In this document: piece by piece, positions 1 to 5,877 of the stretch | How the letters are laid out: each line of letters begins with the position of its first letter | How positions within the stretch are numbered: position 1 is the first letter of the stretch | Translations under genes and position numbers: made by a program | Assembly (NCBI GenBank): GCA_015069065.1 | Contig: SVJI01000092.1 | Coordinates: 1-5,877, forward strand | Source of the DNA: Oscillospiraceae bacterium | Lineage (GTDB): Bacteria; Bacillota; Clostridia; UMGS1883 | Length of the DNA: 5,877 nucleotides | Reading direction: 5' to 3' | Notes under the pieces: generated by a model | The model's database searches: none | Told to the model about the DNA's origin: nothing | What the model saw: only the letters and a program-made list of their open reading frames with translations

Positions 1-682
1 TAGACACCACTGCACCTACAGAGGGAGCAATTTTTGAATATTCGTCGTAGCAGTTCTGCTCGTATTTAAGGCAGCACATCAGTCTGCCGCAGTTGCCTGA
101 AATTTTAGTCGGGTTAAGGCTGAGTCCCTGTTCCTTTGCCATCTTGATAGAAACAGGATGAAAACCATCCAGATATGTGCTGCAGCACAGACCTCTGCCA
201 CAGATACCTATACCGCCCAGCATTTTTGCCTCGTCACGGATTCCTATCTGCCTGAGTTCTATCCTCGTTCTGAAAACAGCCGCCAAATCCTTTACAAGCT
301 CGCGGAAATCAACTCTGCCCTCTGCAGTAAAGTAAAACAGAATCTTGTTTCCGTCAAAGGTATATTCTACATCTACAAGCTTCATATCGAGCTTATGCGC
401 GGCAATCTTTTCCTCGCAAATTATAAGGGCTTCCTTTTCCTTCTTCTTATTTTTCTCCATCTGCGCCTTATCCTGCGGCGTCGCTATGCGCACAATCTCC
501 TTAAGGGGAGAAACAAGCTCCTCCTCAGAAATTTCGCGCACGGTCATTGAAACTGTGCCGTATTCAAGTCCGCGTGCAGTTTCTACTATTACAGCCTCTC
601 CCTGCTTAGGCTCAAATTCACCGGGGGCAAAAAAGTATGCCTTGCCGGCTTCCTTAAATTTAACTCCTACTACTTTTACCAT
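1..682 (-). CDS. ricT: RicT/YaaT, PSP1-domain iron-sulfur protein (3' end cut by window edge)
   Basis: Reading leftward from ATG at 682, 227 codons stay open to the window edge, so the C-terminus is missing (family members are usually about 270-300 residues). The protein begins MVKVVGVKFK, typical of PSP1 proteins, has a charged helical stretch near residues 65-95, and then the diagnostic cysteine blocks GGIGICGRGLCC (C161, C166, C167) and GNCGRLMCCLKYE (C198, C203, C204), plus C211. In Bacillus subtilis RicT forms a complex with RicA and RicF that carries [4Fe-4S] clusters, acts with RNase Y in mRNA maturation, and influences the Spo0A phosphorelay, competence and biofilm formation; it acts in the cytoplasm. 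The start is supported by GGGAGG six bases upstream, inside holB, which it overlaps by 23 nt. The holB-ricT order matches the B. subtilis locus. Family assignment is secure; whether this organism has RicA and RicF cannot be seen here. Confidence 0.93.
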   Translation of the reverse strand, partial: MVKVVGVKFKEAGKAYFFAPGEFEPKQGEAVIVETARGLEYGTVSMTVREISEEELVSPLKEIVRIATPQDKAQMEKNKKKEKEALIICEEKIAAHKLDMKLVDVEYTFDGNKILFYFTAEGRVDFRELVKDLAAVFRTRIELRQIGIRDEAKMLGGIGICGRGLCCSTYLDGFHPVSIKMAKEQGLSLNPTKISGNCGRLMCCLKYEQNCYDEYSKIAPSVGAVVS

Positions 683-1655
683 GGATATCCTCCCAACAAT
701 TTATAAGCATATTTACAATCCACAGATCATATTTCATCGAAACATTAAGCTGCGACCGTACTAAAGACACCTTTTCTACAATGCTCAGTACGGCAGAAAG
801 CGTAACCTTAGACGAAAACGGCTCGAGGTATGACATCATATCTGCGTTAATCACACGTCCGCCCGTCTTAAGAGCAATTATATCACGAATAAAGCTTGTA
901 AACAAGTCAAAATACAAATCACAATTATCAAATCCTGATTTTCCGTTCTTTATACCAAAAGCCTCTGCCACGTTAAACACCGACATTCTGTCCCCTGTCA
1001 GTGAAAAAACGGCATCAAACATTTTACTGCGGGTTTCAAAAAACTCCTCATTTTCGCACAAATCCAGCGCTCTTCCTATAACGCCACCGCTATATAAGGA
1101 TATAAACGGAGCAATGTCGCGTTTTAACGGATACTGGCGCAGTATATATTGATGGATTTCCTCCTCAGAGAAAGGTTCAAACACTACCTTTGTTCCGCGG
1201 GAGCGTATTGTAGGCAGCAGATTCTTCACATTTTCCGAGAGAAGTATTATCACCCCATATGCCGGCGGTTCTTCAAAGGACTTTAGCAGTGCATTCTGTG
1301 CATCCTGATTCATATTGTCGGCATCGCGAATGATACAGATTTTCTTTTCAGAAAGTGCAGGCTTGATGAAAAGCTCCTCGTTCATGCCGCGGATGTCATC
1401 AACCTTAATCTGACCGTTCCCCCCGATTATAATTAAGTCACTGTGGGTTTTGGCAGCATGTTTTTTACAGTCAGGGCACTGTCCGCAGGGTTTTACCTCA
1501 CCTGTACAATGAATTGCATTGGCAAAAATCCGCGCTGCGGTAAACTTACCAACGCCCTTGAGTCCCTCGAAAATATATGCCTGTCCGACAGCACCGTCAC
1601 GGGCACTTTTTAATAGTGAACGAAACGCTTTCTGCGTTGTCAGATAATTAGCCAT
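660..1655 (-). CDS. holB: DNA polymerase III subunit delta' (clamp loader)
   Basis: A 331-residue protein beginning MANYLTTQKA. Delta' is the non-ATP-hydrolysing subunit of the clamp-loader complex that opens the beta sliding clamp at replication forks. Visible in order: a P-loop-like GLKGVGKF (residues 31-38) whose usual Ser/Thr after the lysine is Phe; a four-cysteine zinc module (C50, C57, C60, C63; CGQCPDC core); a Walker B-like KICIIRDADNM (D111, D113) followed by QNALLKSFEEPP, typical of the DnaX/HolB family; and the arginine-finger motif TIRSRG (R153), where SRC is usual. The rest is the helical collar region. Two starts are possible, ATG 1661 (adds MR) and ATG 1655; AAAGGG at 1669-1664 is 8 nt from the second but only 2 nt from the first, so 1655 is preferred. 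The gene overlaps the upstream gene by 8 nt and ricT by 23 nt. Identity is secure. Confidence 0.93.
   Translation of the reverse strand: MANYLTTQKAFRSLLKSARDGAVGQAYIFEGLKGVGKFTAARIFANAIHCTGEVKPCGQCPDCKKHAAKTHSDLIIIGGNGQIKVDDIRGMNEELFIKPALSEKKICIIRDADNMNQDAQNALLKSFEEPPAYGVIILLSENVKNLLPTIRSRGTKVVFEPFSEEEIHQYILRQYPLKRDIAPFISLYSGGVIGRALDLCENEEFFETRSKMFDAVFSLTGDRMSVFNVAEAFGIKNGKSGFDNCDLYFDLFTSFIRDIIALKTGGRVINADMMSYLEPFSSKVTLSAVLSIVEKVSLVRSQLNVSMKYDLWIVNMLINCWEDIHGKSSRS
689..694 (-). promoter_or_regulatory. Ribosome binding site of ricT
   Basis: GGGAGG on the minus strand, six bases before the ATG at 682. It lies within the last codons of holB, so ribosomes finishing holB pass directly over it, which suggests translational coupling of the two genes. 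Confidence 0.8.
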
Positions 1656-3675
1656 TCTCATTACCCTTTTTAATAAAATATTTCACTGATTTTACAAGGA
1701 CTGCATTAAGCACAATTGCAAAAGCACTTACCGCTGCCCCTACTAAAATTCCGTTAAAGGTACGCATATACATAACAGAGGCTGACGTAAACACATGACA
1801 AAACGTGTTTATTACAGAAGCAAACAGAATGGAGCTTCCAACACAAAGGCACCACTGGATAACAGAGCAATTTGTGTTTTTGACATAATAAACGAAAAGC
1901 ACCAGACACGGCCAGCCGATTAAAAACTCCTTGGTTCTGGGGCGGGCGTACATAAGCTCTGTAATCGTATTTCGCATAAAATTCTCTATGGGTGATATAC
2001 TCGTCACATTTCCGCTGCGGATAAGGTAAACTGCACCCACCGCTGCAACAAGTGCTGCAATTATCATCCAGTAAACCTTTATATCAGCGTTAAGGACAGA
2101 TATAACTTTGGCAATGTGGTTTTCATCCTTTTTTGCAAATATTATACCATATGCTACAGCAGTATATGCAATCGGAACAAGCAAGGAAAGCTTTATTCCA
2201 CGGAAGATAATGGAGTTAAGGTAGTAATCAACTCCTGAAAGAAGTGATGTCTGCACAAATGCGCACAACCACAGTACTGCTACTGTCAGCGCCACTGAAG
2301 CTACAGTAAGAACACTCATTGACAGTTTATGTCGCATATCCCTTACAAAAACCATCACCGCCGTTATACAAAAGCACGGCGCAATAACAGCAAAAAGAGT
2401 CGGATACAATAAAACTATACCCTCGGGGGCAAGGAATGTAAAGCCTACGCTCAAAACGGCTGCCGCCATAAGAACCCACTCAAGTTTTTTAAGGCGGGCA
2501 TTTGCAAGCCATTCTAAGATTGTAAGTCCCATCAGTATCATCAGCACCATTGCGCAAGCACTGACAAGGCGCCTGTTTACAGTATAATCGTACTTCATAT
2601 CATAGCTCTGGGTATTGTAGCCTGACTTTGTCAGCTTGTCCAGAACCTGTGATGTAGCGATGTTTGTTTTCTCACTCTTTTCCCCAAAGGTATCTGTACC
2701 GTTGGTAAGCTGATTTATCGTAACAAATCTTATGTTCCTGTCAACAACGGAATTAAGAATCTGGTAATAACGTTTGTCGTAGATAGTTGCACCAGTATTC
2801 TTTGTTTCAAAGTCTGCGGTTTCATATCCGCGGAGGACTCTTCCGTCAGCACTTTTGATAAGCTCGCTGTAGCCAATCGGCTTCTGATTGGAAAGCTGTG
2901 TCTGTTCCTCTGTCAGGATAAGATACAGCTCCTTTTCCTCTATCATACGGCATAGCGCCTTATAGTTTTTCTTCTCATTCTCTATCTGTCCGTGATTGTT
3001 CTGTCCCTTTTTCAGGTTTATAAACTTAATTTGATATTTGTCAACGATTTCGTCAATATATTCAACATACTGCGTATCGGAATAAGCATTAACCATCATG
3101 GAAAGGACAATGTCAAAACCTTTTTCGTGTGCGTACTCAAGCTTTTCTTCATCAAAGCCCACTGCAACCTTCCACGCATCACTTACCCCCTCATAAAGGA
3201 CATATACATCCGCTCCTAAGGGTGTTGTCTTTTTAACATACTCGTCACTTGCGTACTTCGCCTTAATCCATTTTTCCATAAATTCCTTACGTGCGGGACG
3301 TTTGGATATAAGTACATAGCTATCGTTGTGAATTTTTTTATCCCCTGACAGCTGTTTTATTATATCTTCACTTTCATCGTCATACTTATGGCACAGTACG
3401 TTATACTTAATACCTGTAATATCGCCTGCAGAAATCAGGGAGTTAATGCTTTCCTCCCCTATAAAAAGCGTGTTTACACCCATGTCCATATTTTCATCGA
3501 GAGTGGCATCAATTTCCTCCTGACTTAATACCATGGCTGCATTATTGAAATTAAGGGCAAATTTAACATCATTATTAGCTGCTTCATTTTCAACACGCTG
3601 CGTAAATGAGGGAAGCATAAAAGCCAGTAAAAGAAGCATTTTTAAAATGCGTACAACAAGGTTTCTCTTTGTCAT
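1648..3675 (-). CDS. DUF5693-like membrane protein with large N-terminal ectodomain
   Basis: A 675-residue protein of unknown biochemical function that I assign by resemblance to the DUF5693 family of Firmicutes; members are often near cell-envelope polysaccharide genes. Residues 1-25 (MTKRNLVVRI then a Leu-rich stretch) form a signal anchor or signal peptide. Residues about 26-365 are hydrophilic with alternating strand/helix character (for example GFDEEKLEYAHEKGFDIVLS, 173-192) and are probably outside the membrane. From about 370 onward there are roughly eight or nine hydrophobic segments (near 370-390, 400-415, 418-445, 453-478, 488-515, 534-552, 585-598, 605-625, 638-663). A loop at 577-589 reads ARPRTKEFLIGWP, which I recall as typical of the family. 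The start at 3675 is chosen because AAGGAG lies 7 nt upstream; an in-frame extension to 3774 would lie mostly inside the MurJ-like gene and encodes a basic, non-membrane peptide. It follows the flippase by 11 nt, pointing to a shared envelope role. Confidence 0.78.
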   Translation of the reverse strand: MTKRNLVVRILKMLLLLAFMLPSFTQRVENEAANNDVKFALNFNNAAMVLSQEEIDATLDENMDMGVNTLFIGEESINSLISAGDITGIKYNVLCHKYDDESEDIIKQLSGDKKIHNDSYVLISKRPARKEFMEKWIKAKYASDEYVKKTTPLGADVYVLYEGVSDAWKVAVGFDEEKLEYAHEKGFDIVLSMMVNAYSDTQYVEYIDEIVDKYQIKFINLKKGQNNHGQIENEKKNYKALCRMIEEKELYLILTEEQTQLSNQKPIGYSELIKSADGRVLRGYETADFETKNTGATIYDKRYYQILNSVVDRNIRFVTINQLTNGTDTFGEKSEKTNIATSQVLDKLTKSGYNTQSYDMKYDYTVNRRLVSACAMVLMILMGLTILEWLANARLKKLEWVLMAAAVLSVGFTFLAPEGIVLLYPTLFAVIAPCFCITAVMVFVRDMRHKLSMSVLTVASVALTVAVLWLCAFVQTSLLSGVDYYLNSIIFRGIKLSLLVPIAYTAVAYGIIFAKKDENHIAKVISVLNADIKVYWMIIAALVAAVGAVYLIRSGNVTSISPIENFMRNTITELMYARPRTKEFLIGWPCLVLFVYYVKNTNCSVIQWCLCVGSSILFASVINTFCHVFTSASVMYMRTFNGILVGAAVSAFAIVLNAVLVKSVKYFIKKGNENG
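1664..1669 (-). promoter_or_regulatory. Ribosome binding site that decides the holB start
   Basis: AAAGGG on the minus strand, within the last codons of the DUF5693-like gene. Spacing to ATG 1655 is 8 nt (good) and to ATG 1661 only 2 nt (too short), which favours the second ATG as the holB start. Confidence 0.6.
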
Positions 3676-3682
3676 TTTCCCA

Positions 3683-3688
3683 CTCCTT
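3683..3688 (-). promoter_or_regulatory. Ribosome binding site of the DUF5693-like gene, overlapping the flippase stop codon
   Basis: AAGGAG on the minus strand, 7 nt before ATG 3675. It shares two bases with the TAA stop (3689-3687) of the upstream MurJ-family gene. This fixes the start at 3675 rather than 3774 and suggests the two proteins are made by coupled translation. Confidence 0.82.
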
Positions 3689-5183
3689 ACTGCGGATTTC
3701 CCGCATCTCTTCCTTTTATAATCAGTTTTACTATCCCGCTTGCAAAAAGCACTGCGCAGTAAACAATACCGCAAAGTGCCAGCGGCACCATAAACATAAA
3801 TTTATCACAAATAATATCAGGTGAAAGCACCTTGAAGACAGCAAACACTGCAAATGCACATCCTCCGGATATAAGAACCTTGGCAATATTTTTTCCCAGA
3901 TTTTTGTCCATGTAATTTCCTACAACTTTTTTTATTGCCAGTGCAACATTTATGGCATACAGCGAGAAAAGCACTGTAGTCGTGACGGCAATTGCCGTTA
4001 CACCGTAACCACCGACCAGAATATTTGCAATCGGCTTTGCGGCAATTACTGCTACAGTTCCTATAACCGTATAAGAATACCTTGAATCAAGGTACAAAAT
4101 CTTATTGAAAAGCTCCTGACACACATACCCCATAGCGCCAAGGGTATATACCGTAAACAGTGTTGCAGTAGCTGCTGTAAGATTTGGGGTAAATTCACCG
4201 CGCTCATAAAGCAGTGCTATAATACTTTTTCCAAAGCAGTTTACAGTAAGTATAAACGGAACGAAAATTGCAAACATTATCACAATCATATTCTGCAGCA
4301 AACTGCGCACGTAATCAATTTTGCCCTCCTCAAAATTACGGCTGATGGACGGAAACACCACATTACTCATGGCAACAACAAAAACACTGGCGATTGTTAT
4401 GAATAGATTTGACGCATAATTTATAGTTGTTGCGGCACCGCTCTCTCCGCTGACAAATGCCTTATCTATCATGAAGCAGACCTGAAACATCATGTTTGAT
4501 ATGAAAATCCAGACAAGCTCGGCGTTGTTTCCGCGCTGAGTCTTTAGTCCTGCTCCCCGTACAAAAAAGCGGTAACCCTTTTTATAAAAAGAGGGGAGCT
4601 GAATTACAATATGCAAAAACCAGCCTATAGTGGTTACTATACCCACCGTGACAATATCAATATTCTTTACAAACAAAGAACATATGATTATTGCATTAAA
4701 CGGCAGACTCATTATGGAGCTGATAAAAAACACCCTGTTATTCTGCAGTACACCGGAAATAATATATGCAATAATAACACACCACAGAGAGGGCAGCATT
4801 ATATACATAAGCCTTACAGCTAATGCGTAGTTATCACCTGAAATCCCGGGGAGCAGTAGTCGCACAACAGGACCTGCACAAATATACATAAGCGCAGTAA
4901 CAACGGCTACCGCAAGAGTCGTTTTCCCCATAAAACGCGAAACATAAACGCGCTGAGCCTCTAAAGAGGTATTTTCCTCTTTATTAAGGTTTTTTATAAC
5001 AAGGGTGGAAAGCGCAACTCCTACCCCTGTGAAAATCAGATTTACAAGTCCGAAAATCTGAAAATACATATCTGTATATACACTCGCACCAAATACAGAT
5101 GCAAAAACAATATCCCTGAAAAAGCCAATTCCCTTGGCAAGCAGTATTCCCAACACGACCATTATGTATGCCATGGCGTTCAT
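3687..5183 (-). CDS. MurJ/MviN-family lipid-linked precursor flippase (divergent)
   Basis: A 498-residue, very hydrophobic protein with spacing compatible with about 14 membrane helices. MurJ proteins belong to the MOP superfamily and move lipid-linked cell-wall precursors (lipid II) across the cytoplasmic membrane. Family signatures are clear: GFFRDIVFASVFGASVYTD (residues 20-38) in the first helix and loop, GESGAATTINYASNL into FPSISRNFEEG (246-287), and IIALLYERGEFT (321-332). Compared by eye with E. coli MurJ, R24 and D39 are kept (R23, D38), but the Arg pair R52/R53 is F51/T52 and the D269/R270 pair of YADRL is S258/N259, so the lipid II cavity arginines are absent. Substrate is therefore uncertain and I give no gene symbol. 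The start ATG 5183 has TGGAGGT 7 nt upstream and a promoter behind it. It is the first gene of the leftward unit. Confidence 0.88.
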   Translation of the reverse strand: MNAMAYIMVVLGILLAKGIGFFRDIVFASVFGASVYTDMYFQIFGLVNLIFTGVGVALSTLVIKNLNKEENTSLEAQRVYVSRFMGKTTLAVAVVTALMYICAGPVVRLLLPGISGDNYALAVRLMYIMLPSLWCVIIAYIISGVLQNNRVFFISSIMSLPFNAIIICSLFVKNIDIVTVGIVTTIGWFLHIVIQLPSFYKKGYRFFVRGAGLKTQRGNNAELVWIFISNMMFQVCFMIDKAFVSGESGAATTINYASNLFITIASVFVVAMSNVVFPSISRNFEEGKIDYVRSLLQNMIVIMFAIFVPFILTVNCFGKSIIALLYERGEFTPNLTAATATLFTVYTLGAMGYVCQELFNKILYLDSRYSYTVIGTVAVIAAKPIANILVGGYGVTAIAVTTTVLFSLYAINVALAIKKVVGNYMDKNLGKNIAKVLISGGCAFAVFAVFKVLSPDIICDKFMFMVPLALCGIVYCAVLFASGIVKLIIKGRDAGNPQ

Positions 5184-5190
5184 GCTCTGT

Positions 5191-5197
5191 ACCTCCA
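5191..5197 (-). promoter_or_regulatory. Ribosome binding site of the MurJ-family gene
   Basis: TGGAGGT on the minus strand, 7 nt before ATG 5183. It selects this ATG over in-frame ATGs at codons 4 and 8. Confidence 0.85.
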
Positions 5198-5225
5198 GTT
5201 TTCCTCTAATACCTACCTATATAAT

Positions 5226-5253
5226 AATATACCATTTCGAGGGTAATAGTCAA
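5226..5253 (-). promoter_or_regulatory. Sigma-A promoter for the leftward flippase-DUF5693-holB-ricT unit
   Basis: Minus strand: -35 TTGACT (5253-5248), 16-nt spacer, -10 TATATT (5231-5226) preceded by TGG, giving an extended -10. The predicted transcription start is near 5219, leaving a leader of about 36 nt that contains the ribosome binding site. No other convincing promoter was seen within the leftward genes, so this probably drives all four. Confidence 0.75.
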
Positions 5254-5273
5254 GATTTTCGGCTACTTTTATT

Positions 5274-5297
5274 TGTAAACAGACAAATTGTTTTACA
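5274..5297. repeat. Imperfect inverted repeat between the divergent promoters
   Basis: TGTAAA (5274-5279) and TTTACA (5292-5297) form a 6-bp perfect inverted repeat with a 12-bp centre, and the centre contains a smaller palindrome ACAA-A-TTGT (5283-5291). It lies between the two -35 elements, 5 bp from the dinB -35. It could be an operator for either or both promoters, but in AT-rich DNA this could also be chance. Confidence 0.3.
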
Positions 5298-5302
5298 GAT
5301 AA

Positions 5303-5331
5303 TTGAAATAAGAAACTTTCTGTGATATAAT
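5303..5331 (+). promoter_or_regulatory. Strong sigma-A promoter for the dinB-type polymerase gene
   Basis: -35 TTGAAA (5303-5308), a 17-nt spacer, and a consensus -10 TATAAT (5326-5331) with the extended TGA just before it. The predicted start is around A5338, giving a short leader of about 27 nt before the TTG start. The spacer carries the 11-bp palindrome AGAAACTTTCT (5311-5321). Confidence 0.82.
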
Positions 5332-5348
5332 AAGCTTACTTCCCTGAT

Positions 5349-5353
5349 GAGGT
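5349..5353 (+). promoter_or_regulatory. Probable ribosome binding site of the dinB-type gene
   Basis: GAGGT lies 11 nt before the TTG at 5365. The spacing is longer than ideal and the start codon is weak, so translation may be modest despite the strong promoter. Confidence 0.55.
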
Positions 5354-5364
5354 TGTGATATATT

Positions 5365-5877
5365 TTGGACAGAGTAATACTTCACTGTGACTGCAACGGA
5401 TTTTTTGCCTCCGTCGAATGTGCCATGAATCCTGCCCTCAAAGACGTACCTATGGCGGTGGGAGGAAGTGTTGAGGCGCGCCACGGAATTATATTGGCAA
5501 AAAACGAGCTTGCAAAAAAATATAATATCCAGACCGCAGAAACTATTTATTCTGCAAAGAAAAAATGTCCTCAGCTTGTAATAGTTCCGCCCAGACATGA
5601 TTTATACGAGGAATACAGCAGAAAGGTTAATGCAATTTACCTTGAATACACAGATTTGGTCGAAAAGTTCGGCATAGATGAAAGCTGGCTTGACGTTACA
5701 GGCTCGCAAAAGCTTTTCGGAAGCGGTGAGGAGATTGCTGCCACACTCAGGAAACGCATCCGCGAGGAAATCGGCATTACAATTTCCGTCGGCGTTTCGT
5801 TTAACAAGGTTTTTGCAAAGCTGGGCAGTGACTATAAAAAGCCTGATGCTACCACGATAATAAGTCGTGAAAATTAC
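5365..5877 (+). CDS. dinB: Y-family DNA polymerase, DinB/Pol IV type (3' end cut by window edge)
   Basis: The first 171 residues of a translesion DNA polymerase (a full Pol IV is about 350-420). Pol IV extends past damaged bases with low fidelity and no proofreading. Visible: HCDCNGFFASVE at the N-terminus, with catalytic D9 and the steric-gate aromatic F14 that excludes ribonucleotides; the finger region EARHGIILAKNELAKKY (37-53), where many Pol IV proteins instead have RGV and YEAR blocks; PPRHDLYEEYS (75-85); the second catalytic pair GIDESWLDVT with D105 and E106; and SVGVSFNKVFAKLGSD (141-156), the usual Pol IV palm motif. The start must be TTG 5365 (or ATT 5362), because an in-frame TGA sits at 5356-5358 and homology begins at once. 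It is divergent from the envelope unit and has its own promoter. The little-finger domain and beta-clamp-binding tail lie beyond the window. Confidence 0.92.
   Translation, partial: MDRVILHCDCNGFFASVECAMNPALKDVPMAVGGSVEARHGIILAKNELAKKYNIQTAETIYSAKKKCPQLVIVPPRHDLYEEYSRKVNAIYLEYTDLVEKFGIDESWLDVTGSQKLFGSGEEIAATLRKRIREEIGITISVGVSFNKVFAKLGSDYKKPDATTIISRENY

Noticed and set aside
158..764. Two plus-strand open frames (158-550 and 345-764) opposite ricT
   Set aside because: They are antisense to a clearly identified gene, have no ribosome binding site I can support, and their translations show no family resemblance.
781..1152. Plus-strand open frame opposite holB
   Set aside because: It is antisense to the conserved delta' coding region and has no recognisable product.
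2992..3721. Plus-strand open frames opposite the DUF5693-like gene (2992-3219 and 3533-3721)
   Set aside because: Hydrophobic or low-complexity shadows of the opposite strand, without start signals.
3676..3774. In-frame N-terminal extension of the DUF5693-like protein into the MurJ-family gene
   Set aside because: It has no fitting ribosome binding site and encodes a basic, cysteine-containing peptide ahead of an obvious signal anchor; the AAGGAG site at 3688-3683 clearly serves ATG 3675.
4578..4591. Perfect 14-bp palindrome CTTTTTATAAAAAG inside the flippase gene
   Set aside because: It falls on Lys/Phe-type codons (a YKKGYRFF region) in AT-rich coding sequence, lacks a GC stem and is mid-gene, so a terminator or operator role is unlikely.
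4611..4830. Two overlapping plus-strand open frames opposite the flippase gene
   Set aside because: Shadow frames of a conserved membrane protein gene, with no supporting signals.
5134..5325. Plus-strand open frame in the divergent intergenic region
   Set aside because: It overlaps both promoters and the flippase N-terminus, and has no ribosome binding site or recognisable product.
5347..5358. Three-codon leader frame ATG AGG TTG TGA before the polymerase gene
   Set aside because: No ribosome binding site precedes the ATG and the sequence doubles as the gene's own GAGGT site, so translation of this leader is unlikely; TGA recoding is not needed because all genes here end or start normally under the standard code.
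5293..5598. Minus-strand open frame opposite the polymerase gene start
   Set aside because: It is antisense to conserved Pol IV motifs and spans the dinB promoter; no homology or start signal is visible.

Overview
The window looks like chromosomal DNA from a low- to mid-GC Gram-positive anaerobe of the class Clostridia. The evidence is the holB-ricT gene pair typical of Firmicutes, a MurJ-family flippase next to a DUF5693-type membrane protein, strong Shine-Dalgarno sequences, tight gene packing, and a Y-family polymerase of clostridial type. No genus can be named from the sequence alone.

Layout: four genes run leftward as one compact unit (5183 down to 1), and one gene runs rightward from 5365. 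In transcription order the leftward unit is: a MurJ/MviN-family polytopic flippase (5183-3687); a large signal/anchor plus ectodomain plus multi-helix membrane protein resembling DUF5693 (3675-1648); the DNA polymerase III delta' clamp-loader subunit holB (1655-660); and ricT/yaaT, the PSP1-domain iron-sulfur protein (682-1, cut by the window edge). Gaps are 11 nt or less, or the genes overlap (8 nt and 23 nt). The ribosome binding sites of the three downstream genes lie in or touch the preceding gene, so translational coupling is likely. The rightward gene is a dinB-type Y-family DNA polymerase with a TTG start, cut by the right edge.

The only non-coding stretch is the 181-nt divergent intergenic region 5184-5364. 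It holds two well-formed, back-to-back sigma-A promoters, both with extended -10 elements. Between them is an imperfect inverted repeat, and a perfect 11-bp palindrome lies inside the spacer of the dinB promoter. I saw no terminator, tRNA, rRNA, riboswitch, CRISPR array or mobile element.

Functionally the leftward unit joins two cell-envelope proteins to two housekeeping proteins (replication clamp loading; RNase Y/phosphorelay accessory factor). The most interesting point is that the MurJ-family protein keeps the family fold signatures but lacks the arginines that line the lipid II cavity of E. coli MurJ. Together with its tight coupling to the DUF5693-like protein, this suggests a two-gene envelope-precursor transport module that may not be the canonical lipid II flippase. 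That is inference, not demonstrated.
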